Assembly: GCA_038232055.1 (NCBI GenBank)
Contig: JBBSIN010000007.1
Coordinates: 1-53,059, forward strand
Direction: 5' to 3'
Length of the DNA: 53,059 nt
DNA from: JBBSIN01 sp038232055
GTDB taxonomy: Bacteria > Actinomycetota > Actinomycetes > JADGOV01
Numbering within the stretch: position 1 is the first letter of the stretch; the number at the start of each line of letters is the position of its first letter. Position numbers and translations under genes: made by a program. Of this stretch, positions 16,599 to 25,107 are shown one piece after another. The notes below the pieces were generated by a model. It ran no database searches. It saw only the letters and a program-made list of their open reading frames with translations, and was not told the DNA's origin.

Positions 16599-18020
16599 CT
16601 ACTTGTACGCCGACAGGCCCGTGCTCTGCCGGGCGTAGACAACCTGGCCGTTGTTCCGGCCGAGATGGTTGTCGGCGTAGGCCATCCGCGCCATGCCGTC
16701 CGGACCGATGGCCAGCTCGAAGAAGTCGGCCAGGCTGCGGTCGCCGCCGGTGATGCAGAGCAGCCCCTGCAAGCAGATCGAGCCGTGGTGGATCGGCGTG
16801 GTAGAGACCTGGGAGCGGTAGATGATCGGCCGCGCGTTGGTCGCGTCACGCACCTGCGCGAACTTCACGTACCAGGTGGCGTTCGGGTCGTCGGTCGACG
16901 CGGCCTGCGGCGCCGAGTACCACGCCAGATCGATGACGCCGCGTTTGCCGGCGGCACCGGTCGCATAGATCTGCTCGCCCGCCTGCATCGGCGTGTTGTC
17001 CACCTTGATCGGCTTGCTCCACGTCGCGCCCTTGTTGCCGGACCACACGTAGTACATGTGGAAGTGGCCGAGCGAACCCTTGTCGGAGTTGTAGAAGACG
17101 TAGACGTTGCCGGCCCGGTCGACGCTGCCCCACGGGAAGATCGCGCCGTTCTTCGGCGCGTTGGTGGCCGGCGGCTGCAGGGTGTCCACTACGGCGTACT
17201 TGTTGGTCCACGTGGCGCCGGCATCGGCGGAGTGGGCGACGACGATGCCGCGGCTCGGACCGTACGGCGGGGTGGGCGGCAGCGCGTTGGAGCCGAGGTC
17301 GGAGATCGAGTAGAGGACGTAGAGATCCCTGCCGGTCGGGCCGACGAGTATCGGGCCGCTGAACGTGTTGCCGCCCTGGTCGATAAACGACGCCGGGTCG
17401 CCCTGCTTGGGCGTCGACGCCATGCCCGGCGCGGCGGCCTGGTTGGGCGAGTTGACCGGGTTGGCGGCGTCGGCCTTAGGCCATGTCCGGCCGCCATCGG
17501 TGCTGCGCGCGAAGAACTCCGCCTCGGCGGCGAAGTCGTGGTAGACGAGGTAGACCGTCTTGCCGTCGGGCGAGTGGGCGAACCACTGCCGGTCCTGCTC
17601 GACGCCGACCTCGCGCCCGGCGTCCCACGTCTTGCCGAAGTCGGTGCTGCGCTTGACGTTGGAGTCGGTGATCTCCAGGTCGGCGGAGAGCAGCGAGCCG
17701 TTGGGCAGGAACTCGAGCTCGGAGTCGCCGCCGCCGTTGGCCGACGTGGTGAACGTGGTCTTGAAGGTCTTGCCGTTGTCGGCCGAATACCAGTACTGCA
17801 CGCCGCCGCCGTCCGGGGTCGAACCCGGCGTGCTGACCACGACGTGCCGGCTGTCCGGCGCTACGGCGATCGACGGCTCGCCGTAGTTGCCGGTCTGGCC
17901 GAGCGGTGTCTTGGCGAAGCTGAAGGTCGGGGTCGTCGCGCCGACGACCTGTGGCGCGGCGACGGCGCCCAGCGCGGCGGCGAGCGCTGTGACGGTCAAG
18001 CTGACGGTCGTACGACGCAT
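16599..18020 (-). CDS. Secreted Asp-box (BNR/sialidase-like) beta-propeller protein
   Basis: A 473-residue protein with a Sec signal peptide (MRRTTVSLTVTALAAALGA..., cleavage near VGATTP). The body carries repeated Asp boxes of the S-x-D-x-G-x-T-W type: SADNGKTF, STDFGKTW, STDGGRTW, SADAGATW and SGNKGATW, with EPSIAVAPDSRHVVV at the start of the propeller. This is the fold of exo-sialidases and related glycan-binding propellers. No Arg triad or catalytic Tyr/Glu can be assigned by eye, so enzymatic activity is not established. It may bind or cleave a surface or environmental glycan. Confidence 0.8.
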   Translation of the reverse strand: MRRTTVSLTVTALAAALGAVAAPQVVGATTPTFSFAKTPLGQTGNYGEPSIAVAPDSRHVVVSTPGSTPDGGGVQYWYSADNGKTFKTTFTTSANGGGDSELEFLPNGSLLSADLEITDSNVKRSTDFGKTWDAGREVGVEQDRQWFAHSPDGKTVYLVYHDFAAEAEFFARSTDGGRTWPKADAANPVNSPNQAAAPGMASTPKQGDPASFIDQGGNTFSGPILVGPTGRDLYVLYSISDLGSNALPPTPPYGPSRGIVVAHSADAGATWTNKYAVVDTLQPPATNAPKNGAIFPWGSVDRAGNVYVFYNSDKGSLGHFHMYYVWSGNKGATWSKPIKVDNTPMQAGEQIYATGAAGKRGVIDLAWYSAPQAASTDDPNATWYVKFAQVRDATNARPIIYRSQVSTTPIHHGSICLQGLLCITGGDRSLADFFELAIGPDGMARMAYADNHLGRNNGQVVYARQSTGLSAYK

Positions 18021-18044
18021 GGAAGGACTCCCCCGTGCTGGCTG

Positions 18045-18677
18045 TCAGACCGCGCCCGGACCCTTCGTCGCGTCGGAGTGGAAGAGGCGGTAGTAGAGGT
18101 AAGCGGCGGCCTCGCGTGCCACGTATCGTACCTCCGTTGATCGGGCGTGCACAGCCGGTCCGGTCCGGGCGGGTGACACCGACGCGATCAGGCCGAGGTC
18201 GCTGGCCATCCGGCGGCAGCGCAGCATGTGCCAGGGGTCGCTGACCAGGACGACGCTGTGCCACCCACGTCGCTCGAACACCGCGTCGGCCGCACGCAGG
18301 CTGTCCAGCGTGTCACCGCCGGTGGTCACGGCCACCACCGCCGCGGCCGGTACGCCGTGGTCGGTGAGCCAGTGCGCGCCCGCCCCGGCCTCGGTGAAGC
18401 GGTCGCCGGGCAGCTTGCCGCCGACCGTGACCACGCGCGGCGCGACGTGGTCGTCGTAGAGCGCCTTGGCATGCGCGAGGCGGGCCGTGAAGACGGCGGA
18501 GGGCCGCCCGTCGAACTGGCTCGCGCCGAGCACGAGGATCGCGTCGGATCGGGGTCGGTGGTCCTCTCGGGCGACGTGCCAGACGGCGACGCAGGCGGCG
18601 CCGTACAGCACGACCGCCACCCCGAGGAGCAGCAGGACGATCCGACGAACCCACCGCAGGACGAAGAGGATCCCCAA
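18045..18677 (-). CDS. YdcF family (DUF218) membrane-anchored protein
   Basis: A 210-residue protein with one N-terminal membrane segment (RRIVLLLLGVAVVLYGAACVAVW) and a DUF218 domain: DAILVLGASQFDGRPSAVFTARLAHAKALY, TVGGKLPGDRFTEA and VVLVSDPWHMLRC. These motifs define the YdcF/SanA group, linked to envelope and glycan metabolism but with no defined reaction. The only start that keeps the membrane anchor is a TTG at 18675-18677, 4 bases after the ppdK stop, so translation is probably coupled to ppdK. A later GTG would cut the anchor. Confidence 0.85.
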   Translation of the reverse strand: MGILFVLRWVRRIVLLLLGVAVVLYGAACVAVWHVAREDHRPRSDAILVLGASQFDGRPSAVFTARLAHAKALYDDHVAPRVVTVGGKLPGDRFTEAGAGAHWLTDHGVPAAAVVAVTTGGDTLDSLRAADAVFERRGWHSVVLVSDPWHMLRCRRMASDLGLIASVSPARTGPAVHARSTEVRYVAREAAAYLYYRLFHSDATKGPGAV

Positions 18678-18681
18678 GGGG

Positions 18682-21384
18682 TCAGCGACTGTCGCTGCCT
18701 GCGCTCTGGATGGCCGCCCGACCGGCCTCGAGCCGCGCCACCGGCACCCGGAACGGCGAGCAGGAGACGTAGTCGAGGCCCACCTCGTGGAAGAAGTGGA
18801 CCGACTCGGGATCGCCGCCGTGCTCGCCGCAGACGCCCACCTTGAGGTCGGGCTTGGCCGCCCGGCCCTCCTCGACGGCGATCCGCACCAGCCGCCCGAT
18901 CCCCTCGACGTCGAGGGTCTCGAACGGCGACACCCCGAAGATGCCGAGCTCGAGGTAGCGGCTGAAGAATGCCGACTCCACGTCGTCGCGGCTGAAGCCC
19001 CAGCCCATCTGGGTGAGGTCGTTGGTGCCGAAGGAGAAGAAGTCTGCCGCGGTGGCGATCTCGCCGGCGGTGAGCGCCCCTCGCGGCACCTCGATCATGG
19101 TGCCGATGAGCGCCGGCACGTCGACGCCGGTTTCGCCGGCCACGTCGGCGAGGATCTGCTCGGTCTCCGCGCGTACGGTCTCCAGCTCCTGTACGGCGCC
19201 GACGAGCGGGACCATGATCTCCGGCCTCGGGTCCTGCCCCCGCTTCTTGCACTCCGCGGCGGCCTCAGCGATCGCCCGCACCTGCAGGGCGAACAGGCCC
19301 GGGATGACCAGCCCCAGCCGCACCCCGCGCAGCCCGAGCATCGGGTTCTGCTCGTGCAGCCGGCGTACGGCGTCGAGCAGCGCGCGGTCCTTGCCGTCGA
19401 CCGGATCGCCCCCGTGTGACTCCAACGCCTCGGCGACGGCGATGCGGACCGAGAGGTCGGTCAGATCGGGCAGGAACTCGTGCAGCGGCGGGTCGATGAG
19501 CCGCGCAGTGACCGGCTGTCCGTCCATCGCGGTGAGGATGCCGACGAAGTCCTCGCGCTGCAGCGGCAGCAGGTCGGCGAGCGCCGCCTCGCGCTCGTCG
19601 TCGCTGTCGGCCAGGATGAGCCGCTCGACGTTCTTGCGACGCTCGCCCAGGAACATGTGCTCGGTGCGGCACAGCCCGATGCCGGCCGCGCCGAAGCGCC
19701 GGGCCCGCTCGGAGTCCTCGGGCGTGTCGGAGTTGGCCCGTACGCCGAGCCGTCGCAGCTCGTCGGCGTGGCTCATCAGCCGGTGCACGGCCGACACGAG
19801 GTCGTCGGCGTCGGCCGCGAGCGTGCCCTCGAAGTACTGCACGACCGGGCTGGGGACGACCGGCACCTCCCCCAGGTAGACCGTGCCGCTGGTCCCGTCG
19901 ATCGAGACGATTTCGCCCTCCTTGACGGTGCCGCCCGGGTAGCTGAACGTTCGCCCGCGGAGGTCGACCTCGAGCTCCTCCGCGCCGGAGACGCAGGTCT
20001 TGCCCATGCCGCGCGCGACGACGGCGGCGTGCGAGGTCTTCCCGCCGCGGCTGGTGAGGATGCCCTGCGCGGCGATCATGCCGTGCAGGTCGTCGGGGTT
20101 GGTCTCGCGGCGGACGAGGATGACGCGCTCGCCGCGGGCGGCCCACTCCTCCGCGGTGTCGGAGTCGAAGACCGTCTTGCCCACCGCCGCACCCGGGCTC
20201 GCGTTGACACCCGTGGCGATCTGCTTCTTGGCTGCGTTCTCGTCGAAGCGCGGGAACATCAGCTGGGCGAGCTGCGCGCCGGTCACCCGTGACAGCGCCT
20301 CGTCCATCTCGATCAGACCCTCGTCGACGAGCTGCGTGGCGATGCGGAACGCCGCCCCCGCCGTACGCTTCCCGACCCGGGTCTGCAGCATCCACAGCTT
20401 CCCGCGCTCGATCGTGAACTCGATGTCGCACAGGTCGCGGTAGTGCTTCTCGAGCTTGGCCATGATGGCGAGCAGCTCGTCGTACGACTTCTTGTCGATG
20501 CCCTCGAGGTCCGCGAGCGGCACGGTGTTGCGGATGCCGGCGACGACGTCCTCACCCTGCGCGTTCTGCAGGTAGTCGCCGTAGATGCCCTGGTCGCCAC
20601 TGCCCGGGTCGCGGGTGAACGCGACACCGGTGCCGGAGTCCATGCCGAGGTTGCCGAAGACCATTGCGACGACGTTGACCGCCGTACCGAGGTCGGCCGG
20701 GATGCGCTCCTGCCGCCGGTAGAGGATCGCCCGGTCGGCGTTCCAGGAGTTGAAGACCGCGTTGACCGCGAGGTCGAGCTGCTCCCGCGGCTCCTGCGGG
20801 AACGCCCGGCCGGACTCGCGCTCGATGATCCCCTGGTACGCCGACACGACCTCGCGAAGGTCGTTCTCGTCGAGGTCGAGGTCGTTCTTCGTGCCCTTGT
20901 GCTCCTTGACACCATCGAAAGCCTCGTCGAAGTGCTCACCGCTGATACCCAGCACGGTTTTGCCGAACATCTGGATCAGCCGGCGGTAGGAGTCCCAGGC
21001 GAACCGGTCGCTGCCCGCCTGCTTCGTGAGCCCCTGGACGCTTTCGTCGTTGAGCCCGATGTTGAGGACCGTCTCCATCATCCCCGGCATCGAGAACTTC
21101 GCCCCCGAGCGCACCGAGACCAGCAGCGGGTCGTCGGGCTGGCCGAGGGATTTGCCCATCGCCTGCTCGAGAGTTGCCAGGTGCTCACTGACCTCGGCGG
21201 CCAGCTCGGTCGGCGTCTTCCCGGTGTCCAGGTAGGCCTTGCAGGCCTCCGTGGTGATGACGAAGCCGGGTGGGACCGGCAGGCCGAGATTGGTCATCTC
21301 CGCGAGGTTGGCGCCCTTGCCGCCGAGGAGGTCCTTGAGGTCTCGGTTGCCTTCGGAAAAGTCGTAGACGTACTTGCTGGCCAC
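18682..21384 (-). CDS. ppdK: Pyruvate, phosphate dikinase
   Basis: A 900-residue PPDK interconverting pyruvate, ATP and Pi with PEP, AMP and PPi. The N-terminal ATP-grasp domain begins KYVYDFSEGNRDLKDLLGGKGANLAEM. The central phosphohistidine domain has GGKTSHAAVVARGMGKTCV, and the C-terminal TIM barrel has GLCRTEHMF and the catalytic Cys in GVCGEHGGDP. Full normal length. GTG start at 21384 is preceded by GAGGAG. It lies in the same direction as glyS and YdcF; the 56-base gap to glyS shows no obvious terminator. Confidence 0.97.
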   Translation of the reverse strand: MASKYVYDFSEGNRDLKDLLGGKGANLAEMTNLGLPVPPGFVITTEACKAYLDTGKTPTELAAEVSEHLATLEQAMGKSLGQPDDPLLVSVRSGAKFSMPGMMETVLNIGLNDESVQGLTKQAGSDRFAWDSYRRLIQMFGKTVLGISGEHFDEAFDGVKEHKGTKNDLDLDENDLREVVSAYQGIIERESGRAFPQEPREQLDLAVNAVFNSWNADRAILYRRQERIPADLGTAVNVVAMVFGNLGMDSGTGVAFTRDPGSGDQGIYGDYLQNAQGEDVVAGIRNTVPLADLEGIDKKSYDELLAIMAKLEKHYRDLCDIEFTIERGKLWMLQTRVGKRTAGAAFRIATQLVDEGLIEMDEALSRVTGAQLAQLMFPRFDENAAKKQIATGVNASPGAAVGKTVFDSDTAEEWAARGERVILVRRETNPDDLHGMIAAQGILTSRGGKTSHAAVVARGMGKTCVSGAEELEVDLRGRTFSYPGGTVKEGEIVSIDGTSGTVYLGEVPVVPSPVVQYFEGTLAADADDLVSAVHRLMSHADELRRLGVRANSDTPEDSERARRFGAAGIGLCRTEHMFLGERRKNVERLILADSDDEREAALADLLPLQREDFVGILTAMDGQPVTARLIDPPLHEFLPDLTDLSVRIAVAEALESHGGDPVDGKDRALLDAVRRLHEQNPMLGLRGVRLGLVIPGLFALQVRAIAEAAAECKKRGQDPRPEIMVPLVGAVQELETVRAETEQILADVAGETGVDVPALIGTMIEVPRGALTAGEIATAADFFSFGTNDLTQMGWGFSRDDVESAFFSRYLELGIFGVSPFETLDVEGIGRLVRIAVEEGRAAKPDLKVGVCGEHGGDPESVHFFHEVGLDYVSCSPFRVPVARLEAGRAAIQSAGSDSR

Positions 21385-21440
21385 GGGTCGCTCCTCGTCG
21401 TACTGACGGCGGGACTTCCTCGAAGGTTACCGTCGCGCCG

Positions 21441-22841
21441 CTAGCAGGGCGGCATGCGCTCGAGCAGGTAGGCCTCCACCCGGTCCAGCGAGACGCGCTC
21501 CTGCTGCATGGAGTCGCGCTCGCGGACGGTCGCTGCCTGGTCGTCGAGCGACTCGAAGTCGACGGTGACGCAGTACGGCGTACCGATCTCGTCCTGGCGG
21601 CGGTAGCGGCGACCGATCGCCCCCGCGTCGTCGAAGTCGATGCTCCAGCGCTGCCGCAGCCGGGTGGCGAGGTCGCGCGCGACCGGCGAGAGCCGCTCGT
21701 TGCGCGAGAGCGGCAGGACGGCCGCCTTCACCGGTGACAGTCGTGGATCCAGACGCAGGACGGTGCGCTTGTCGACGCCACCCTTCGTGTTGGGCGCCTC
21801 GTCCTCGGCGTAGGCCTCCATGAGGAACGTCAACGCGCAGCGATCGACACCGGCGGCCGGCTCGATGACGTAGGGCGTGTAACGCTCGTCCCGCTCCTGG
21901 TCGAAGTAGCTGAGGTCGGCGCCGCTCGCCTTCGAGTGGACAGTGAGGTCGTAGTCGGTGCGGTTGGCGACGCCCTCGAGCTCGCCCCACTCCGTGCCGG
22001 GAAACCCGAACCGGTACTCGATGTCGACCGTGCGCTTGGCGTAGTGGGCCAGCTTGTCCTTCGGGTGCTCGTAGTGGCGCAGGTTGTCCTTGCCGATGCC
22101 GAGGTCGAGGTACCAGCGCGTCCGTTCCTCGATCCAGAACTCGTGCCACTCCTCGTCACTTCCGGGCGGCACGAAGAACTCCATCTCCATCTGCTCGAAC
22201 TCACGCGTGCGGAAGATGAAGTTGCCTGGGGTGATCTCGTTGCGGAACGACTTGCCGATCTGGCCGATGCCGAACGGCGGCCGTTTGCGCGCCGACTGCT
22301 GCACGTTGAGGTAGTTGATGAAGATGCCCTGCGCGGTCTCGGGTCGCAGGTAGGCGAGCCCGGAATCGTCATCGACCACACCCAGGTGGGTGCGGAGCAG
22401 CCCGTTGAACATCCGCGGCGGCGTGAAGGCGCCGTGGGTGCCGCAGTTGGGGCAGGCCATGTCGGCGAGCCCGCCACTCGGCGCCGAGCCACCGTGCTTG
22501 GCGGCGTACGCCTCCTCCAGGTGGTCGGCCCGAAAACGCTTATGGCAGGACTGGCACTCGGTGAGCGGGTCGACGAAGGCGTCGACGTGACCCGAGGTCT
22601 GCCACACCTCGGGAGCCAGGATGACGGACGAGTCCAGGCCGACGATGTCGTCGCGGCCCTGGACGACGGCCGTCCACCACTGGCGCTTCACGTTGTTCTT
22701 CAGCTCGACCCCGAGCGGCCCGTAATCCCAGGAGGCGCGGAGCCCGCCGTAGATCTCACTGCTCGGAAAGACGAAACCACGGCGTTTGGCGAGGTTGACG
22801 ATCGTGTCGATGCGGTCGGCGGTGGCCACGGCTTGTCCCAT
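21441..22841 (-). CDS. glyS: Glycyl-tRNA synthetase, dimeric class II type
   Basis: A 466-residue single-chain GlyRS. Early it shows RRGFVFPSSEIYGGLRASWDYGPLG and, before the class II motifs, CQSCHKRFRADHLEEA and MACPNCGTHG, resembling a zinc-binding insertion. Motif 2 region is GQIGKSFRNEITPGNFIFRTREFEQMEMEFF and motif 3 resembles SRNERLSPVARDL with the anticodon-binding tail TPYCVTVDFESL. It charges tRNA-Gly. Start ATG 22841; an alternative GTG lies four codons downstream. Lies between ppdK and the small monooxygenase gene. Confidence 0.95.
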   Translation of the reverse strand: MGQAVATADRIDTIVNLAKRRGFVFPSSEIYGGLRASWDYGPLGVELKNNVKRQWWTAVVQGRDDIVGLDSSVILAPEVWQTSGHVDAFVDPLTECQSCHKRFRADHLEEAYAAKHGGSAPSGGLADMACPNCGTHGAFTPPRMFNGLLRTHLGVVDDDSGLAYLRPETAQGIFINYLNVQQSARKRPPFGIGQIGKSFRNEITPGNFIFRTREFEQMEMEFFVPPGSDEEWHEFWIEERTRWYLDLGIGKDNLRHYEHPKDKLAHYAKRTVDIEYRFGFPGTEWGELEGVANRTDYDLTVHSKASGADLSYFDQERDERYTPYVIEPAAGVDRCALTFLMEAYAEDEAPNTKGGVDKRTVLRLDPRLSPVKAAVLPLSRNERLSPVARDLATRLRQRWSIDFDDAGAIGRRYRRQDEIGTPYCVTVDFESLDDQAATVRERDSMQQERVSLDRVEAYLLERMPPC

Positions 22842-22871
22842 CCGGCTGGCGGTCGGCGGCGAGAGTGCAGA

Positions 22872-23210
22872 TTACCCCGATGCCGGGTCCGCCCGGTCGC
22901 TGCGGTGGACGGAGGCGCCGGCCGGCCCGACCTCGTAGAGCACCTCGAACGCGCTCGGCTCCTCGCGCGCCATGCTGAGCAGCGGAGTGGCGACGACCTT
23001 GACGTCGTACGACGACAGCGCCCGCCGGTAGGCACCGACGCTGTCCCAGTCGGTGAGGACCAGCCAGGCCGTCGGGTCGTCGGCGGCTCTGGCGAGTCGT
23101 CCGGCGCGGTGGCCGGGGCGTGCGGCCAGCGCAGCGAGTGCTGCCTGCGCGCGCTCCTCGAACGCCGGGCCCTCGCCTTCGGATACGACGAACCGCGTCA
23201 CCACGAGCAC
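22872..23210 (-). CDS. Antibiotic biosynthesis monooxygenase (ABM) fold protein
   Basis: A 112-residue protein. It begins MLVVTRFVVSEGEGPAFEERAQAAL and continues with GHRAGRLARAADDPTAWLVLTDWDSVGAYRRAL, the dimeric alpha/beta barrel pattern of ABM/DUF1330-type proteins. Functions in this family range from quinol oxygenation to haem degradation or none known; no catalytic residues can be assigned. It lies 30 bases before glyS on the same strand and is divergent from the DUF6703 gene with only 17 bases between starts. Confidence 0.7.
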   Translation of the reverse strand: MLVVTRFVVSEGEGPAFEERAQAALAALAARPGHRAGRLARAADDPTAWLVLTDWDSVGAYRRALSSYDVKVVATPLLSMAREEPSAFEVLYEVGPAGASVHRSDRADPASG

Positions 23211-23227
23211 GTCCCTACGCTAGAGCC

Positions 23228-23500
23228 GTGTCGTGGCGAGCCGAGTTCGAGCGACGGAGCGGCCCTTCCCTGCGCCGGCTGGCGGCCCTGCCGCGCTGGA
23301 GCGTTCTCGTCGGCGTGGTGGTGCTCCTGGTGGGCGGACTGCTGCTGCACGGTGCGGTCGCCGCGCTGCTGCTCGGCGTACTCGCCGCCTTTCTCGGCTG
23401 GCTGCTGATGCTGTCGTGGCCGGCGTTGCAACCGGTGCCACGGCTGCTCCGGCTGCTCGTCGTCGCGGCTCTCGTCGGGATAGCAGTCACCCGGTTTTGA
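23228..23500 (+). CDS. DUF6703-like small membrane protein
   Basis: A 90-residue protein starting at GTG 23228. A basic N-terminus (RAEFERRSGPSLRRL) precedes PRWSVLVGVVVLLVGGLLL and two further hydrophobic segments, ending ALVGIAVTRF. This matches the DUF6703 small actinobacterial membrane proteins, whose function is unknown. Its last codons overlap the first bases of the Zur-type operator of the next gene. No Shine-Dalgarno is evident, so the message may be leaderless. Confidence 0.7.
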   Translation: MSWRAEFERRSGPSLRRLAALPRWSVLVGVVVLLVGGLLLHGAVAALLLGVLAAFLGWLLMLSWPALQPVPRLLRLLVVAALVGIAVTRF

Positions 23501-23532
23501 GAATGGTTCTCATTCCGACTAGGCTGGTGGCA
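23497..23532 (+). promoter_or_regulatory. Candidate zip-zur promoter, possibly leaderless
   Basis: TTGAGA at 23497-23502 and TAGGCT at 23520-23525 are separated by 17 bases, a standard sigma-70 spacing. Seven bases after the -10 is the A of ATG 23532, so transcription would begin at or next to the start codon. No clear Shine-Dalgarno precedes the ATG, which agrees with a leaderless message. Inferred from sequence only. Confidence 0.5.
23498..23512. promoter_or_regulatory. Zur-type operator
   Basis: The 15-mer TGAGAATGGTTCTCA is a 7-1-7 inverted repeat with one mismatch. It matches the pattern TGaaAATgATTttCA known for actinobacterial Zur boxes and resembles Fur-family operators generally. 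It lies between a candidate -35 (TTGAGA, 23497-23502) and -10 (TAGGCT, 23520-23525), just ahead of the ZIP-zur operon. That position is right for repression by zinc-loaded Zur. Confidence 0.8.
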
Positions 23533-24254
23533 TGGCCGTCGTCTTCGCTCTGACGACGTTCTTCTCGACCCTTACTGGAGGGCTGGTCGCGCTGCGCAAC
23601 CGCGACCGCCAGCACTTGCTGCTGGGCTTCACGGCGGGCGTGCTGCTCGGCCTCGTCGCGTTCGACCTGCTGCCGGAGATCTTCCGAGCGTCCGGGCTCA
23701 GCGCGGAGGGGGTGCCCGCGGTCATGCTGGCCTTCGCGGCCGGCTTCGTCGTCCTGCACATCGTCGAGCGGGCGGCCGCATTGCACCATGCGCACGAAGG
23801 CGAGTACGGCGACCATCATCATCCCAGCGTCGGGATGGTGTCGGCGCTTGCGCTGGCCGGGCACTCGTTCATGGACGGCGTCGGCATCGGGCTGGGCTTC
23901 CAGGCCGGCACGCAGGTCGGCATCGCGGTCGCGATCGCCGTCATCGCGCACGACTTCGCGGACGGGCTCAACACCGTTACGATCATGCTGGTCAACCGCA
24001 ACAGCCGGCGTCGGGCGATCGTGCTGCTCGGCCTCGACGCGTTCGCCCCGATCGTCGGAGCCACGGCCACCCTGTTCTTCCACCCCGGCGCGCAGGTCCT
24101 CGGGCTCTACCTCGGTTTCTTCGCCGGATTCTTGCTCTACCTGGCGACGGCCGACATCCTGCCGGAAGCGCATGCGCGACACCCGTCACGGCTCACGTTG
24201 CTCTCGACGGTGCTCGGGATGGGCGCCATGCTGGGCATCGTGGCGGTCGCGTGA
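23532..24254 (+). CDS. ZIP family metal (zinc) transporter
   Basis: A 240-residue polytopic membrane protein. The first segment is FALTTFFSTLTGGLVALRN, followed by GFTAGVLLGLVAFDLLPEIF. A cytoplasmic His/acid loop (HHAHEGEYGDHHHPS, about residues 83-98) precedes the metal-binding helix GHSFMDGVGIGLGFQ and the paired helix AHDFADGLNTVTIM, the HxxxD(G) motifs of ZIP carriers. It probably imports zinc. The Zur-type operator upstream and the zur gene overlapping its stop (GTGA) support zinc specificity. Confidence 0.9.
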   Translation: MAVVFALTTFFSTLTGGLVALRNRDRQHLLLGFTAGVLLGLVAFDLLPEIFRASGLSAEGVPAVMLAFAAGFVVLHIVERAAALHHAHEGEYGDHHHPSVGMVSALALAGHSFMDGVGIGLGFQAGTQVGIAVAIAVIAHDFADGLNTVTIMLVNRNSRRRAIVLLGLDAFAPIVGATATLFFHPGAQVLGLYLGFFAGFLLYLATADILPEAHARHPSRLTLLSTVLGMGAMLGIVAVA

Positions 24255-24628
24255 CCCGCGGCGACCGGCGTACGGCGATCGCCCAGGCACTGGAGTCCGA
24301 CGGCACGTTCCTCAGCGCGCAGCAGCTCTACGCCGGGCTCCGCTCGCGCGGCCAGCGGGTGGGCCTCGCGACGGTGTACCGGCACCTGCAGGCACTGACC
24401 GAGTCCGGACACGTCGACGCGCTGCGCACCGACGATGGTGAGACCGTCTACCGCCGGTGCGCCACCGAGCGGCATCACCACCACCTCGTCTGCCGCCGCT
24501 GCGGACGGACCGTCGAGGTGCAGGGGCCTACGGTCGAGCGCTGGGCTGAGCGGATCGCGGCCGAGCACGGGTTCCGCGACGTCGAGCACACCGTCGAGAT
24601 CTTCGGCACCTGCGCATCCTGCACCTGA
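24251..24628 (+). CDS. zur: Fur-family zinc uptake regulator Zur
   Basis: A 125-residue Fur-family repressor. The N-terminal winged helix includes SAQQLYAGLRSRGQRVGLATVYRHLQALTESGHV. The metal part has Cys70, the cluster HHHH at 75-78, and structural Cys81/Cys84 and Cys121/Cys124. The sequence VGLATVYRHL and its position behind a ZIP transporter and near uppS/glyS, as in Streptomyces, favour Zur over Fur. It overlaps zip by GTGA, and both sit behind a Zur-type box, so the pair is probably autoregulated. Confidence 0.9.
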   Translation: MTRGDRRTAIAQALESDGTFLSAQQLYAGLRSRGQRVGLATVYRHLQALTESGHVDALRTDDGETVYRRCATERHHHHLVCRRCGRTVEVQGPTVERWAERIAAEHGFRDVEHTVEIFGTCASCT

Positions 24629-24652
24629 CCCTCCCGCAGCCGAATGGGGGTT

Positions 24653-24737
24653 ATTGACCACATCGGTCGAGTCTGCGCCAGCAACGCACGCTCGTTGGCG
24701 CTGTCTGCGGCCGGTGAAGGGAGTCAATGTGGTCAAT
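24653..24737. terminator. Nested inverted repeats between zur and the VOC gene
   Basis: A perfect 11-bp inverted repeat, ATTGACCACAT (24653-24663) and ATGTGGTCAAT (24727-24737), encloses a second hairpin at 24675-24701 (GCGCCA...TGGCGC with an added AACG/CGTT pairing). It lies in the 104-base gap between convergent zur and the VOC gene and runs into the last codons of the latter. It probably acts as a two-way transcription terminator. No clean T-run follows, so an operator function cannot be excluded. Confidence 0.45.
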
Positions 24738-25107
24738 CGGCCCCACACGTGCCGGCCCGCTCGAGGAGTTCCACCCGGTTGCCGGCAGGGTCGCGGGTGA
24801 AGCCGCGACGGCCACCGAAGAGGTCGGCCTGCTCGGTCCACTCCGCACCCACCTCAGCGAGCCGCGCGACGACGGCGGCGAGGTCGTCGACCACGAGGCC
24901 GAAATGCGCGTCGGGATGCCGATCGCCCGGACGCTCCGACACATGCAGCTGACTGCCGTCGCCGATGTCGAACCAGGCGCCCTCCCTCGCAACACCGGAT
25001 GCCGGCTTGGACACCCGGCGGAGGCCGAGCACGCCGGCGTAGAACGGCACGACGGAGTCGGTCGCCTGCGGGGGGACGACGACGTTGACATGGTGCAGCC
25101 GGGTCAC
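24733..25107 (-). CDS. VOC (glyoxalase/bleomycin resistance) superfamily protein
   Basis: A 124-residue VOC protein with paired beta-alpha-beta-beta-beta modules: LHHVNVVVPPQATDSVVPFYAGVLGLRRV, then HFGLVVDDLAAVVARLAEVGAEW and the closing DPAGNRVELLE. His in LHHVNV and Glu in NRVELLE are the usual metal ligands. Substrate unknown. Start GTG 25107 overlaps the uppS stop (GTGA), so it is the last gene of the era-recO-uppS transcript. Confidence 0.85.
   Translation of the reverse strand: MTRLHHVNVVVPPQATDSVVPFYAGVLGLRRVSKPASGVAREGAWFDIGDGSQLHVSERPGDRHPDAHFGLVVDDLAAVVARLAEVGAEWTEQADLFGGRRGFTRDPAGNRVELLERAGTCGAD

Noticed and set aside
16467..18140. 557-codon plus-strand frame opposite the Asp-box protein
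   Set aside because: Antisense shadow; the minus-strand frame has a signal peptide and Asp boxes.
21936..23408. 490-codon plus-strand frame opposite glyS
   Set aside because: Runs through glyS and two other genes on mixed strands without a domain.
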